Origin: Posidonia oceanica
Lineage: Eukaryota > Streptophyta > Magnoliopsida > Alismatales > Posidoniaceae
Direction of reading: 5' to 3'
NCBI GenBank assembly: GCA_037176725.1
Contig: JAZBRS010000013.1
Span: 8,249,001 to 8,313,000, forward strand
DNA: 64,000 nucleotides
Within the stretch, counting starts at the first letter, position 1. Each line of letters opens with the position of its first letter. Shown here in pieces: positions 11,640 to 23,345 of this stretch. A program made the position numbers and the translations under genes. The notes beneath the pieces were generated by a model. That model made no database searches, was not told the DNA's origin, and was given only the letters and a program-made list of their open reading frames with translations.

Positions 11640-12430
11640 GCATCGCGCGCTTAGGATTCGAACCCCTGGCTCGCGTATTGCCTAAGGTAGCATCCTCAGC
11701 ACCCGCAAGACTTTCGCAGCTTGCCAGCTTTGGATGATACTCGCAGTAGTGCGTGGCCTCGGGATCGCCTTCTTGGTTTCGCATGCCCGGCGCTCCATTG
11801 TCTATACACTGCATTCCACTGCATAACATTAGCATTTCATCGCATAACATCATATAGCTTTCTTGTATCCTCTATAGAGTCAGTCCTAGCATAGCATCTC
11901 ATCATTACACGGACATGGCGTGCTTAGGATCCGATCCCCTGGCTCGCGTATTGCTTAAGGTACCATTCTCGGTGCCCGTAAGACTTTCGCAGCTTGCCCG
12001 CTTCGGATGGCACCCGCAGCAGTGTGCGGCCTTGGTATCGTTTTCTCGATTCCGCATGCCCGGTATTCCACTATTTATACTCTGCATTTCACTGCATAGC
12101 ATCGCGCGCCTAGGATTCAAATCCTTCGTTCGCGTACTGCCTAAGGTAGCATCCTCGGCACCCGCAAGACTTTCGCAGCTTGTCGGCTTTGGATGATACT
12201 CGCAGTAGTGTGCGGCTTAGGACCGTTTTCTCGATTTCGCGTGCCCCATTGCATAACATTGCATTCTTATTGTGCTGCTACTCCTCTGTAGTCATTACAT
12301 CAACTTCCACATCCCATTTCCTTGTCATGGCTTGCCTAGGAAATCGAACCCCTGATCGCACATTGCTAAGGTGACATCCTCGACACCCGCAAGACTTTCG
12401 CAGCTTGCCGGCTTAAGATGACACCCGCGG
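11640..12430 (+). repeat. Long degenerate tandem repeat (about 180-275 bp), 4 copies
   Basis: Four units, recognised by CTTAGGATTCGAACCCCTGG followed by CTCGCGTATTGCCTAAGGT and then CCCGCAAGACTTTCGCAGCTT, begin near 11645, 11920, 12103 and 12325. Spacing is uneven because of internal indels. The sequence is non-coding. Confidence 0.8.
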
Positions 12431-12917
12431 CAGTGCATGGCCAGGATCGCTTCCTTGGCATTACATGCCTGCCATCACATGCACATTCACAGCATCTCTC
12501 TTTCAACATCCTTCCTGTAGCCTTTCACTTTCAACACTTGCATCGCCTATGCCTATAGCAAAAGCTTGGCAAACGGCGCCCCCGCGCTAGAGCTGTACAC
12601 CACTCAGTGCACCCAATCGTCCGGCTCTCCCGAAGTATTGCTCGACGATGTTGCATTGCATTTTTTCGCCTTTTCCACGTGCATGCTTCACCCGCTTTCC
12701 GCTAGAGGAGTACAGCACAATGAGCATTAGCGTAGGCATCACATTTGCATTAGCGTAAGCATTACATCAACATTCATCTGCATTTGGCGACGAGTCATGA
12801 CTTTCGGTGCATCCGTCGAATAAGTGACTCACGTCTATAGCAATGTCTGGCTCTCTCTGGTTAGATGGGGTGTCTTGTCAACCCTGAGCAGCGGCCTCGC
12901 TTCGCTTAACCTCGCAC
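12431..12917 (+). other. 3' UTR of A upstream of the polypurine tract, with a conserved stem-loop
   Basis: No gene. Positions 12792-12830 can fold: outer stem GAGTCA (12792-12797) with TGACTC (12825-12830), and an inner stem TTCGG with CCGTCGAA. The homologous site in element D is 63146-63184. The following stretch CCCTGAGCAGCGGCCTCGCT is also shared with D. Confidence 0.5.
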
Positions 12918-12930
12918 AAGGAGGGGCATC
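12918..12930 (+). other. Polypurine tract of element A
   Basis: AAGGAGGGGCATC ends exactly at the right LTR start. The matching site of element D is GGGAGGAGCATC at 63274-63285. It would prime plus-strand DNA synthesis. Confidence 0.75.
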
Positions 12931-15900
12931 AGTAGACACCCCATTTTGACAGGCTGAATTGGTGGAATCTCTCTCTCTGGTGGCTTCTGGACCAAACCTT
13001 AACCCAAACCCAAAATCACACTCTTCTTTTCTAACCCAAAAACCATCCAAAAACAAACCTAGAACTACACCCATTTTCTAACCTAGAAAACCCTCCAAAA
13101 ACCCTTAGGATCTCCCACCAAAACTACTCCCAAAAACTCTAGAAAACCAAGGTAAAACCACCCTTTTTCTAGACCCAAAAACCCTTCCAAAAACCTTCCA
13201 AAACCCCACTCCAAATCCTAGGTTAAACCATAGAAATCCTAGGTCACACACTCACCCAATCCCACTCCAAATCCAAGCCTTTATCCTTCTCATCTCTCCA
13301 AATTATCCTTTTCTCTCTCCAAATTATTCTTTTCTCTCTCCTCTTTATCCTCCTTCTCATTCTCCTTCTTTTCCTTTCCTTCCTTCTCCTTTTCTTGCTC
13401 TCCAGTGGGCCCACCTTATGCCTCTTTCTTCCCTTTATTTTATCTTTATTTTTATTGCATTTTATTCTATCCCATGTTATTTAATCTTTAATTTCTTTCC
13501 TCCCCACCCTTTCTTTCTTTCTTTATCCCTTTCTCTCTTTCTTTCTTTCCTTCTTCCTCTCCTTTTTTCTTTTCCTTTCTTCCACATTAAACCCCTAAAA
13601 CTCCAAATAAAAAGGAAAACACAAGAAGAAACAAATCAAAGCCTAAAGAAATAATTAAAAAACTTGGACAAACAATTAAAAGAAAAATCCAGCTAAAAAG
13701 CAACTAAAAAAACTAAGAATGCAATCCAAAAATATAAAACAAACAAGAGGAAAATGCTATTAAAAAACAAACAAAAGAAAAATATAATCCAAACAAACAA
13801 AAAGAAAGAACCCTTTTAAAAGTAATAACAATCAAAAGCAAATCCTAGGAAAGAAGAAACAATCAAAGAACCTAGAATGAGTAATTAAAAATCAACAACA
13901 AATAATTAACAAATCTAAAGAAACAATTAAAAACACAAACTTAAAACAATTTAAAAGGCTTAATTAAAAAGAAAAAAGAGGAAAAACTTGATAAGTAAAA
14001 CTTAACTTAAAGATAACTAAAAAACCTAACAAACATTTAAAATAAACTTAAAAAACAATTTAAAGAAAAACTTAAGAAAAATTATAAAAACTTAAACCAG
14101 AACCCCTCTTAACCCTAATTTAAAAAATTAAAAACAATCCTTTAAACCCTAACTAAAAATCTTAACTTAAAAATAACTACTCTAAAATATTTCCAAATCC
14201 CTCTTTTTATTTCAAACTTTCTTCTTCTTTTTTTCTCTCTCCCAATTTCCCCATCTCCTTTCTTTTTCTTTCTTCTTTTTCTTTTCTTTTAATCCGGCCC
14301 GGCCCACTGCATCCTCTCCCTCCTTTCCTTCTTTTTCCTTTCTTTTTTCCTTTTTTTTCCCACAGCCCAGCCCACCTGCAGCCCGCACCTCCTCCTTCCC
14401 TTCTCTTCCTTTCTTCTTCTTCTTCCTTCTCTTCTCTCCTGCGAGCGGCAGCAGCAACCCATCTTCCCCCCGTTTTCGAATCCAAATTTTCCCCCTCCAC
14501 CTGCATCAGCCTCCAGCCACCTCTGCTCTCAGCCCTCCCATCCTTGGCAGCTCACCCCTTCGGCGGCATTTACTCGTGCGTCGCCTCGCCGGTCAGCTCT
14601 CCCCTCAGCTGCAGTTCCCCCGCGTCTGTGGATTCAAATCCACCGCTCGCGCTCAACTCCCCAGCCTCCTGATAAAACCAGCATCCACTCTTCTCCTCCT
14701 TCACCTATGGCCAATTGAGAGAATGAGAGAGAGAGCATGAGAGCCAGAATCCACCCTCCTTCTTCCTCTGAAAAAATCCAATCTCCCTTCTCCCAGCCAT
14801 CAGACCTCCAAACTCTCCCGAATCCTTCCCCAATCCTCGCCCAATCATCCAGCATCAACCTCCACTCCTTCTACGCCCAGCCTTCTCCCAGAATCACCCC
14901 AAACACCCCAGCCTCCATTCACAGAACCCATCTCCCTCCACCTCCAAATTCCCCACACCACAGACCACAGAATCCCCTCCAAATCATCCCCAGAACTGAC
15001 CCAACCACCACCTTCCCAGACCATCCGCTACTTCGCCTTCAGACGCACCACAGCCCAAACACTCCACAACAAACTCCTGCATCCGTTTCTGCCCAAAATC
15101 CACCAAATCTGCAAACACCCAGCACAGCCTCCACCAGCCCAATTCGAAGCCTCCTTCACCTTCACCAAGCCTCCAGCAACTCACCGGAAGGCTCCACCCA
15201 GCCCGGGGAGCAACAGAACACCACCCCCACCTCTGGCTGAACCAGCAACACCCAAAAAGTCGTTCTCCTTCCTCCAGCCCGCGAGCTTGCTTCTGTGCAG
15301 CCTCTGAGCTCCGGAGGACCTCCAGGAGTCGAACCGGATCGCCGCGTGCCACCGGGAGCGCCGGCAGCAGCTGCACCAACGCCGGCGTCTTCTGCTCAAC
15401 CCACCGACGTCGGGGGAGCACACCAGCCGTAGAAAAAGGTAACTCTCACTGCCATTAGCTTAGTTTCTTCCCCCTCTTGCTTCCCAACCCATTAGAGTTA
15501 GGTTCCGCCCCCTGTCGCCGCCGTTGACCCTTCTTCTCCGGTGAGCTCTCTGCGCGGACGTCCGCATGCTTCGCCGATCGTCCTCCGAGCATCGTGGAGG
15601 TTCCAGGAACCTCACCCTGCCCTCCGCTTCTGCCGAGAATGCCTCCAACTCCGGGCCCGACTCCAGCACCTCCTGCAGAGCTCCGCCGCCGCCTCCGATG
15701 CGCTCTGGCCTCTGTCATGGCTCGCCGACTAGCCTCCGACCTCCGAGGACGTCCCGTGCAGCCCGCCAGTCCTCCAGCTCCGCCGGATCGGGCTTCCTCC
15801 TCCGGCACAGGCGCTCTGCAACTCCTGCTACAGTGTTTTCTTTATTTTATTGCCGTACGTTTCGTTTCGTTTTATTTTTCTGTTAACTTAGTAATTTTAC

Positions 15901-18667
15901 TATCATATTGCATCTCTTCCTTGTAGTTTTATTTATGTGCTTTCCGGTCCAGCCACAGTTTAAGTTTGATTTAATTCTGAATAAAAACTATATAACATTG
16001 CATGAAAAATATGTAGTTTCTTTTATTTGCATGTCAGTCCTGCTATAGTTTAAAAACTTCTGATATCATTTACTTTTAGCTCAGCCATTTATTTTTATTA
16101 CATGTTAGTCCTCTGCAGTTCAAAGCTTTTTAGTTTTCTTTAGTTTTAGCCCAGTTATTTCTTTTATTTGCATGTTGATCCTGCTGTAGTTCAAAATACT
16201 TTACTGTCTCTTAGCTTTTAGCCCAGTAGTTTATTTATTTTGCATCTAAGTCCTCCAGTTGTTAAATGTCATTTAAATGCCTGCTTTTACCTTATTACAT
16301 TGCTCTCAAGTCCTGCTGTTTATTTTATTTGCAAATCAGTCCTCTGTTCAGTTGTTGAATTTATTTAATTTCGTATTTTACCATATTGCATTGCACTTTT
16401 ATCCAGTTTTATTTTATTATTGCTTTTCAGTCCTCTGCATGTTAGAAAAATCATTTAGTTGCATACTTTACCATATTAAATTGCATTTTAGCCCCTGCAT
16501 GTTTTTAATTTGCATTTTAGTCCACTACATGCATTCACAGCATTCATTTAATTTGCATTTTTTCCATACTGCATTGCATTTCAGACCCTGCATTTTATTG
16601 CATTTACATTTAGATCCTTAGTCCATTCAGATTTCATTTAATCCCTGTTTTAAACCTTATTGCATTATTAAAAAACCCAGAAACTTGTTTTTATTGCATC
16701 TAGACCCCCAGGTTTTCAAAAACATTGCATTTAGGTCCCTAACTTTTCAAAACATTGCATTTAGGTCCCCAGGTTTTCAAAAGTATTGCATTTAGGTCCC
16801 TGGTTTTGCATTTAGTTGCATCTAGGTCCCTAACTTTTCAAAATCATTGCATATAGGTCCCTAACTTTTCAAAATCATTGCATATAGGTCCCTAACTTTT
16901 CAAAATCATTGCATCCAGGTCCCTAGGTTTGCATGTTAGTCACATTTAGGTCCTTTTTCTTGCATCTTTGCATGCATTACCCCCATACCTCATTGCACTT
17001 TGCATTTTAGCACACTTTAAAGCACTTTTAGCTCCCATGTATGTGGGAGGACCTATTCTGCACACCCCTAGGACCCTTTTACACTTAGATCCCTTCTCCT
17101 CCCCTGGTTCTTGGGTCTTCTGATCTTGAGGCCTGTGCAACGCCCGATCGGACCGCCGGATCTTCGCAACCAAGTTACCCAGACCACCCTGGTGGAGTGG
17201 ACTCCCATGCTGACCAAGTTCACCTCTGATCAGGCCTTAGATCTCCGAGGTAAGTCCTTCTGAACTCCTGCATAGCACTTTGTTGCATATCATTTGCATT
17301 GCATGCATTGTTTTCGTACCGCGTTTTCCATGCATGTAGACTATGACTTCCCCTCTTGCCTATCCACTCTACTCCCTCTTTTCGCGTACTCTTAGTGTCT
17401 TTGGGTTGAGTTTCCCTTGGATTCACTACTGATCGCGACCTTCTTCCCCCTTTTCGACGATCCGATTGCACTGCGAGCTTTTGGCAGCATGCGAGACACA
17501 TCGTGGGACGGTTAGTGGGAAACAGTCACAGGATAGTGGTGATCCCTCTACTTGCTTTCTTTCCCCTTTGCAGGTCTTCACACCTGCATTGTGTGGTCCA
17601 TATGCAGTGTTTGTTTTCACACTTACACCGCTTGCCTCTCCTTACTTCTCTTGCTCTCCCCCTTTGCATGTTTTTACATCTGTATTGCACGATTTTTACG
17701 ATGTTTTGTTTCCGCACTTGCATCGCCTGTTTTCGCTTGCTTTTGCATCGTTTTGCATGCCTGCTTTGTTTCTTGCACCGTTTTGTGTGCCTACTTTGTT
17801 TCTTACACCGTTTTGCATGCCCACTTTGTTTCTTACACCGTTTTGAGTGCCTACTTTGTTTCTTGCACCATTTTGCGTGCCTACTTCGTTTCTTGCACCA
17901 TTTTGGGTGCCTGCTTTGTTTCTTGCACCGTTTTGCGCGTCTGCTTTCGTTTCTCGCACCGTTTTGCGTGTTTGACGTTGTTTTACTTTGCATGTCGCCT
18001 GCATTGCTTGGTTTTACTGTTGTTTTGTTTTATCGCTTGCATTTGCATTTAGGGCAGTGATGCTTACAGCCTGGAGTTCTCACGGACCAGTGTTCGCCCG
18101 GTTCAAAACACAGACAGCGTTGCTGTGCACTTAGATTGCATGTTTAATTCCTTGCACGCATTTCATCACTTAGAGCACACCTATGAGCATCTAATTAGGC
18201 ATTCATGGCACTTAGGCATTCAAAGTATGCATTTCCCTGCATATGCGAGCGTTAGCCTAGAAAGATCGATTCTCGGACGTGTCGGGGGTGCCTAACACTT
18301 TCCCCGCACGTAACAGGAGTCTTTGCCCTTTCTCTTGGCCTACAATGATCATATTGCCCTTATCCTAGGCATGAGTCACATCATTTGCATCTCATTTCAT
18401 TTGCATTGCATCGCATTGCATCTTTTGCTTGGTTTTGCGTGTTTATTCACGCATTTCCCCGATTTTCCTTGTCTCCCGACTTTATAGACACAGTGGCGAC
18501 TCTGATTTGTCTTATCTTATTCTTTTCTTTCATTTTTCCCTTTTTTTAAGTGTTTTCGAGTTAAGTCTTCCTTCTCGGACACAGCCGCTAATAGTGAACC
18601 TGATTCTGATCGGTGCACGCTAGCTTTGGCATCGTGCATGGACGATCTGAACACCGGGATTACTACT
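12931..18667 (+). repeat. Element A 3' LTR (complete, 5737 bp)
   Basis: Starts AGTAGACACCCCATTTTGAC and ends GGATTACTACT. From 13682 on it matches the left LTR. The LTR of element D starts TGTAGACACC and the left LTR here ends ACTACA, so the first and last bases of this LTR appear changed (T to A, A to T). It carries seven full 30-bp units at 17743-17960 where the left LTR has eight. The flank after 18667 belongs to element B. Confidence 0.9.
17743..17975 (+). repeat. 30-bp tandem repeat in the 3' LTR of A, 7 full copies plus a partial
   Basis: Same array as 4081-4340 with one unit fewer. Units start near 17743, 17773, 17803, 17833, 17863, 17893 and 17923. Confidence 0.88.
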
Positions 18668-19676
18668 CCTGGCATAGGACGCTCTGCTGGTAATTTCCTC
18701 TTCCTCTATGTCCAGGTAGTCAAGAGTGGTTATCGAGCACGCACTCCGACTGGCCCCGGTATCTACAAGTGTGCTGGGAAGTAGGTAACCATTAATGTCC
18801 ACAGTGATAATCAAAGGGCGCAGGCGTTCTTCCAGAGCAGGTAATTCTGAGTCCTTGAAGACTACATTCCTTCGCTCGAATCCTGTGATGATTTCCTGAG
18901 ACAGTACAAAAGGATTTGCCTCATTGTCAAGCTCCTGTGGTGGTTCCCCTCCTGGGAGGAAGTTGAAGTGCCGAGGAGTGCAAGGTCATTCGTAGCTTTC
19001 TCTTCATCCGACATTTCCTCATATTCCATCTAGAAATCCCAATCTGTGGACCCCTGTTCAGAGTGTATTTCCTGAATATCTGGTTCCCTGCTTTCTGCAT
19101 CTGAAAGGACTAGCTCCAGATCTGATTCTAGAAGATGAATGGCCACTAGCTCGGACTCAGCCCCTGACAGACTGTCCCTTGCTTCCAGGTGTGCTACCGG
19201 ATGGTTGGGTAAGGGATTCTGATGGATCTGCAGCTTGTGCTGTCCTGTTCGGACCTCCCTTAGTCTGTCCTTGAGGGCTGGCCACATTATCTCCCCTTTA
19301 TCATTCAGGTCATAAATGTTATCCTTCAACACAAAACATTCGTCAAGGGTATGTCCATTTTTCAGATGGTACGCATAGTACTTTGACATGTTTGTGTTGG
19401 GAGCATTGGGCTTAGGAATCGGGAGCTGCAAATCCCCACTCTCGACTAGCATCCTGAAGATGTCCGGGAGTGCTTTAGGGAGTGGTGGATAGTTCTGCCT
19501 TCTCAGACCCCTGTGTACCTACGGTGGAGGAACATTGTTGTAGCTCCTCTGCCCCGATGGTGGTCCCCTGTACTGATTATTTGCTTGCCCCTGTTGGGCA
19601 TTCATGGGGAAATTTGGGTGTTGGGGTTGGAACTGCTGAGGCGGCTGCCTTGGTGGTTCTGCCTGCTGTGGATATG
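18668..19676 (-). pseudogene. Element B: C-terminal gag and protease-like fragment
   Basis: Minus-strand remnant of a Tat-type polyprotein. Positions 19452-19030 encode a gag C-terminus with the knuckle-like stretch YYAYHLKNGHTLDECF followed by an acidic tail. Further on (18814-18668) is an aspartic-protease-like stretch with LVDTGASRSACS. Frames change between the two parts, so the gene is decayed. It is cut on one side by element C (at 19676/60335, with target duplication) and on the other by element A (at 18667). The N-terminal half is at 60335-61829. Confidence 0.85.
19672..19676. repeat. Target-site duplication of element C, left copy
   Basis: CCTGC directly before the LTR start TGTGGATA. 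The same five bases follow the other LTR at 60335-60339. A 5-bp duplication is normal for Ty3/gypsy integration. Confidence 0.9.
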
Positions 19677-20475
19677 GGGTTTTTGGAGTGAGGTGAAGAG
19701 GAAGATGATGAGGGAGGTTTGGGGAAGAAGAGGCTTCTTTTGGCTCTCTCTTGCTCGCTCTATCTTCTTCTTTCTCGGGGTCCCCTTCTTTGTATCCGAC
19801 TCCGTCACTCCACGTGTGATGGAATCGGTGTGATCACCACTCTCGGTTCGCTTTCGCCGGCCCTCGAGACGCCTTTGGAGAGATGTAGTGTGGTTGCAGG
19901 TTCAGCTACCTTGGGACAACGCCAGCGTTGCCCAAGAGTGCCCATGCTTGGTAAGCTCTTTCTTCTTTCTTCCTCCTTGTATGACAAACGTTAGCAAAGC
20001 AAAACAAACAAAACAATATAAAGATGGATCAATATGTGTAGTAACCTATCCAGGATTAGTAGAAAAGAAAATAAAGAAAGCGTAGCGAGATACGTACCCG
20101 AGGGGTTTGATCCCCCCGATTTCAACTAAAAGAGATGTATGCCTAGTTAACAATATATGAACTTGAAATAGCAATGCTTGATTATGCTACAGAATTAAAC
20201 ATGTGATATCAGAAATGAAAAGGAAATGAATGAAATAGAGTCTCCTCTGTCTATGCACAAGGTGCAAACTGTGTTGACATGAAGCCAACAACAACAAAAG
20301 TATCCTCAAGCTTCGAAGACTCTCCTTCTTTCAAAATCTCTCTTCTCTCTTTCAATTCTTAAGGACCTCACTTCTCTAAGATTTTTAATCTCAAGAGAGC
20401 ATGTGAGTTCCAAAAATTCCTTGACTACTTTTCTCTCTCAAAATTCCAGCCTTGAACTCTGTGGGGGTACCCTTG

Positions 20476-20484
20476 CTTTTATAG
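20476..20484 (-). promoter_or_regulatory. TATA box of element C LTR (3' copy)
   Basis: On the minus strand this reads CTATAAAAG, close to the plant consensus, and it is conserved at 59741-59749 in the other LTR. It would place the transcript start, and the U3/R border, about 30 bp further along the minus strand. Confidence 0.7.
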
Positions 20485-20566
20485 AAGTAAGAGAGGAACA
20501 AAAAAGGACACAAATGCCAAGTCAGCAAAGTTTCCTATTTCAAAGGTGTTATATGCTGGAAAACCA

Positions 20567-20841
20567 ACGTATAACGTTATAAGCGAGAGTACCCATGTAT
20601 AACGACCTCCGAGGCATAACTGCCAGGATCAAAGAAGATTCTCCAATTAAGGAGTCTTTAAGTGTGATTAAACTCGGCTTTGATGGCTTTGACCGGTCAA
20701 CAAGTTCCAAAGAAGGCAAAAACATGATTTTCGGATTAGGCCAAATAAGGAAAGCTTTGGCTGACTGGGTTGCCACGTTGGACGCTGGAAAACAAGCGGC
20801 CAATGTTAGCCGCTGGAGAACAAGCGGCCAATGTTGTACGC
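20567..20841. promoter_or_regulatory. Palindrome cluster in U3 of C 3' LTR
   Basis: Sites of the GCGTMYAACGTTRKACGC family lie at 20567-20584 (ACGTATAACGTTATAAGC), 20776-20785 (half), 20796-20813 (GCGGCCAATGTTAGCCGC) and 20824-20841 (GCGGCCAATGTTGTACGC). The last two are 28 bp apart. On the minus strand the cluster lies about 80-360 bp upstream of the TATA box. Confidence 0.7.
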
Positions 20842-21069
20842 TGAGAAGCCAGTGGACAACACCCTTAATCAGTTTAACTTCCAAATTTGGTCAGGATGTG
20901 AAGAGCACTCAGGTTGCCAACATTTGGGGCTTAGATAAGGATAGCACTTTGGACTTGAGAGGAACATTTGGCTCAAGTGAGATTCAGGAATGGGTGGAAA
21001 GTTTCTAAGAGCGACCTAATGCAAGAGACTATCCTAACATGAAAGGAGTGCCAAAACGGGGTATCTACA

Positions 21070-21083
21070 GATTGCACCTCCTT
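21070..21083 (-). other. Polypurine tract of element C
   Basis: On the minus strand, AAGGAGGTGCAATC ends exactly at the LTR. This confirms that C points leftwards. Confidence 0.75.
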
Positions 21084-21257
21084 GAAGATGGCTTCGGCAT
21101 GAAGCTATCTACAAGGTGAGACGATACCCCCGTGTGGCGCTACCTGGGGGCCCTAAATGAAATCCAATGCCTGCTACCATCAGACTTGGATGGGACACAA
21201 AGAGGGTCGGCTAAAGAAACACGGCCAAGGGGATTGCCCAAGGGGAACAAACTAACG

Positions 21258-21440
21258 ACATGCCACGGGGATGGCCCGTGGGGGTCAAACTAAAAGACAC
21301 TACCGCGGGGATGGCCCGCGGGTGTCAAACTAAAAGACATGCCACGGGAATTGCCCGCAGGGGTCAAACTAAAGACATGCCACGGGGATTGCCTGTGGGG
21401 GTCAAACTAAAAGACATGCCGTGGGGATGGCCCACGAATG
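21258..21440. repeat. 39-bp tandem repeat in the 3' UTR of C, about 4.6 copies
   Basis: Units read GACATGCCACGGGGATGGCC then CGTGGGGGTCAAACTAAAA. Paired changes such as CCGCGGGGATGGCCCGCGG keep a short inverted repeat in most copies. Confidence 0.8.
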
Positions 21441-21639
21441 CAGTACAATGCAAATGCAATACAATGCGCTATGCATGGATGCGTGCTGACGGGAATGCAA
21501 AAAGGGGTCATGATATGCAATGCATGACCCAAGGTAATGAGGTTCCTCCATCATCGTCGGCTTTAATTTGTATATCGGGTTGGCTCAGGAATTTTTCTTA
21601 CCACCCAAGGCGGACTGATACATGCATGTATGCAATTTG

Positions 21640-22020
21640 CCATGATCAAGTGCCCTTTCCTCGAGTGTAGCCTACACTCTCCCAGGGGACCGTCGTCTCA
21701 TGATACGCGGGTTGGTGAGCGAGAGGTCCATGATGCTCCCAGGCAAAAGGGGAAATGATCTCTTCTCTGCCGGCCACGTTGGCTCTATTCGTCACAATTA
21801 GGTGTCCTTTCAATGAATGTTGCCTACATTCTCGACAGAGACCGTCATCTCGTGACCCAGAATTAATGAACAATGAGTCCATCGATACCGTTGGCGTTAT
21901 TCGTCAGAATCAAGTGTCCTTTCATTGAATGTTGCCTACATTCTCGGTGGGAACCATCATCTTCTGACCCGGGAATTAGTGAATAGTGGGTTCACTAATA
22001 CCGTTGGCTTTGATTTGTTG
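21640..22020. repeat. Degenerate repeat of about 115-130 bp, 3 copies
   Basis: Copies near 21650, 21805 and 21910 share GTGTCCTTTCATTGAATGTT followed by GCCTACATTCTCG and a later ATACCGTTGGC. The sequence is non-coding. Confidence 0.65.
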
Positions 22021-22029
22021 ACCCGGTTA

Positions 22030-22805
22030 TGCTCCAGGGATCTTTCTGCTGATTGGTTTTGCTTTGTTTTTCCGATTGTGCTCCGGGGTTGCTTTGTTTG
22101 TCCAGTCGTGCTCCGGGGTTTGCTTTGTTGTCCGATTGTGCTCCGGGGTACCTACTTTTGATTGGCTTGCTTTGTTTGTCCGGTTGTGCTTTGGGGATCT
22201 TTGCTTTGGTATCCTGGCTATGCTCCAGGGTTCTTTGCTTTGATGTCCCGGTTATGCTCTGAGGATCTTTGCTTGGGTGTCCCGGTTATGCTCCGGGGAT
22301 CTTTACTTTGGTGTCCCGGTTATGCTCCGGGGATCTTTGAGATTGGTTTGCTTTGTTATCCCGGTTGTGCTCCGGGGATCTTTGCTTTGGTGTCCCAGTT
22401 ATGCTCCAGGGATCTTTGCTTTGGTGTCCCGGTTATGCTCCGAGGTTCTTTCTTTGATTGGTTTGCTTTGCTATCCCGATTGTGCTCTGGGGATCTTTGC
22501 TTTGGTGTCCCAGTTATGCTCTAGCGATCTTTACTTTGGTGTCCTGGTTATGCTCCAGGGATCTTTGCTTTGGTGTCCCGGTTATGCTCTGGGGATCTTT
22601 GAGATTGGTTTGCTTTGTTATCCCAGTTGTGCTCTGGGGATCTTTGCTTTGGTGTCCCGGTTATGCTCCGGGGATCTTTCTTGATTGGTTTGCTTTGTTA
22701 TCCCGGTTATGCTCCGGGGATCTTTGCTTTGGTGTCTCGGTTATGCTCTGGGGTTCTTTCTTTGATTGGTTTGCTTTGTTATCCCAGTTGTGCTCCGGAG
22801 ATCTT
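22030..22805. repeat. 34-bp tandem array with higher-order variants
   Basis: Units such as TTATGCTCCGGGGATCTTTG followed by CTTTGGTGTCCCGG alternate with a variant containing GATTGGTTTGCTTTGTTATC. A related stub is at 39890-39930, on the far side of the CACTA insertion. Long open frames through it reflect the repeat only. Confidence 0.88.
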
Positions 22806-22815
22806 CCTTTGATTT

Positions 22816-23345
22816 GCCGAGGGGATTGTCCAAGGGGGTCGGAAACAAAAACATGACATGCCTAGGGGATGGCCCAAGGGAGTCGAAAATAAAGACATGA
22901 TGTGCCTAGGGGATGGCCCAAGGGAGTCGAAAAATAAAAATATGACGTGCCTAGGGGGATGGCCTAAGGAAGTCAAAAATAAAAACATAACGTGCCTAGG
23001 GGATGGCCCAAGGGAGTTGAAAACAATAACATGACGTGCCTAGCGGATGGCCTAAGGGAGTCGAAAATAAAAACTTGACGTGCCTAGGGGATGGCCCAAG
23101 GGAGTCGAAAATAAAGCATGACGTGCCTTGGGGATGACCCAAGGGAGTCGAAAATAAAAACATGACGTGCCTAGGGGATGGCCCAAGGGAGTCGAAAACA
23201 AAAATATGACGTGCCTAGGGGATGGCCCAAAGGAGTCGAAAATAAAAACATGACGTGCCTAGGGGATGGCCCAAGGGACTCGAAAATAAAAACATGACGT
23301 GCCTAGGGGATGGCCCAAGGGAGTCGAAAATAAAAACATGACGTG
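22816..23345. repeat. 44-bp tandem array (left part), about 12 copies
   Basis: The unit is GCCTAGGGGATGGCCCAAGG followed by GAGTCGAAAATAAAAACATG and ACGT. The array is interrupted within a unit by the CACTA element and resumes at 39621. Confidence 0.92.

Larger units (their letters stand above)
1..18667 (+). mobile_element. Element A: giant non-autonomous Ogre/Tat-like LTR retrotransposon (left end outside window)
   Basis: Two direct repeats bound an interior of 7.9 kb. The second begins at 12931, and base 1 of the window matches base 13682, so about 750 bp of the left LTR lie outside the window. The interior has a PBS directly after the left LTR, a broken gag frame, several kilobases of tandem repeats, and a polypurine tract directly before the right LTR. 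I found no protease, RT, RNase H or integrase, so the element would need help in trans. LTRs over 5 kb and a repeat-filled 3' UTR are typical of the Ogre/Tat branch of Ty3/gypsy. Comparing 1801-2400 with the other LTR, I count 5 mismatches in about 600 bases, so the insertion is recent. Its right end interrupts the protease-like region of element B. Confidence 0.9.
19677..21069 (-). repeat. Element C 3' LTR (1393 bp)
   Basis: On the plus strand it starts TGTGGATATGGGG and ends GGGTATCTACA, giving near-matching TGT(A/G)GATA termini. It pairs with 58933-60334. It holds a TATA box (20476-20484) and a palindrome cluster (20567-20841). Open frames here are not gene-like. Confidence 0.93.

Noticed and set aside
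14737..15240. 167-codon Pro/Ser/Thr-rich frame in the right LTR of A
   Set aside because: The left LTR copy lacks the start codon (ATA at the matching place), and composition is low-complexity C-rich.
20595..21008. 137-codon frame in the LTR of C (also 59929-60273)
   Set aside because: Present in both LTRs but with different lengths and starts, without recognisable domain; overlaps the U3 palindromes.
22162..22856. Overlapping frames rich in Leu, Cys and Gly that look like membrane proteins
   Set aside because: Caused by the 34-bp tandem array; several frames overlap and none extends outside it.
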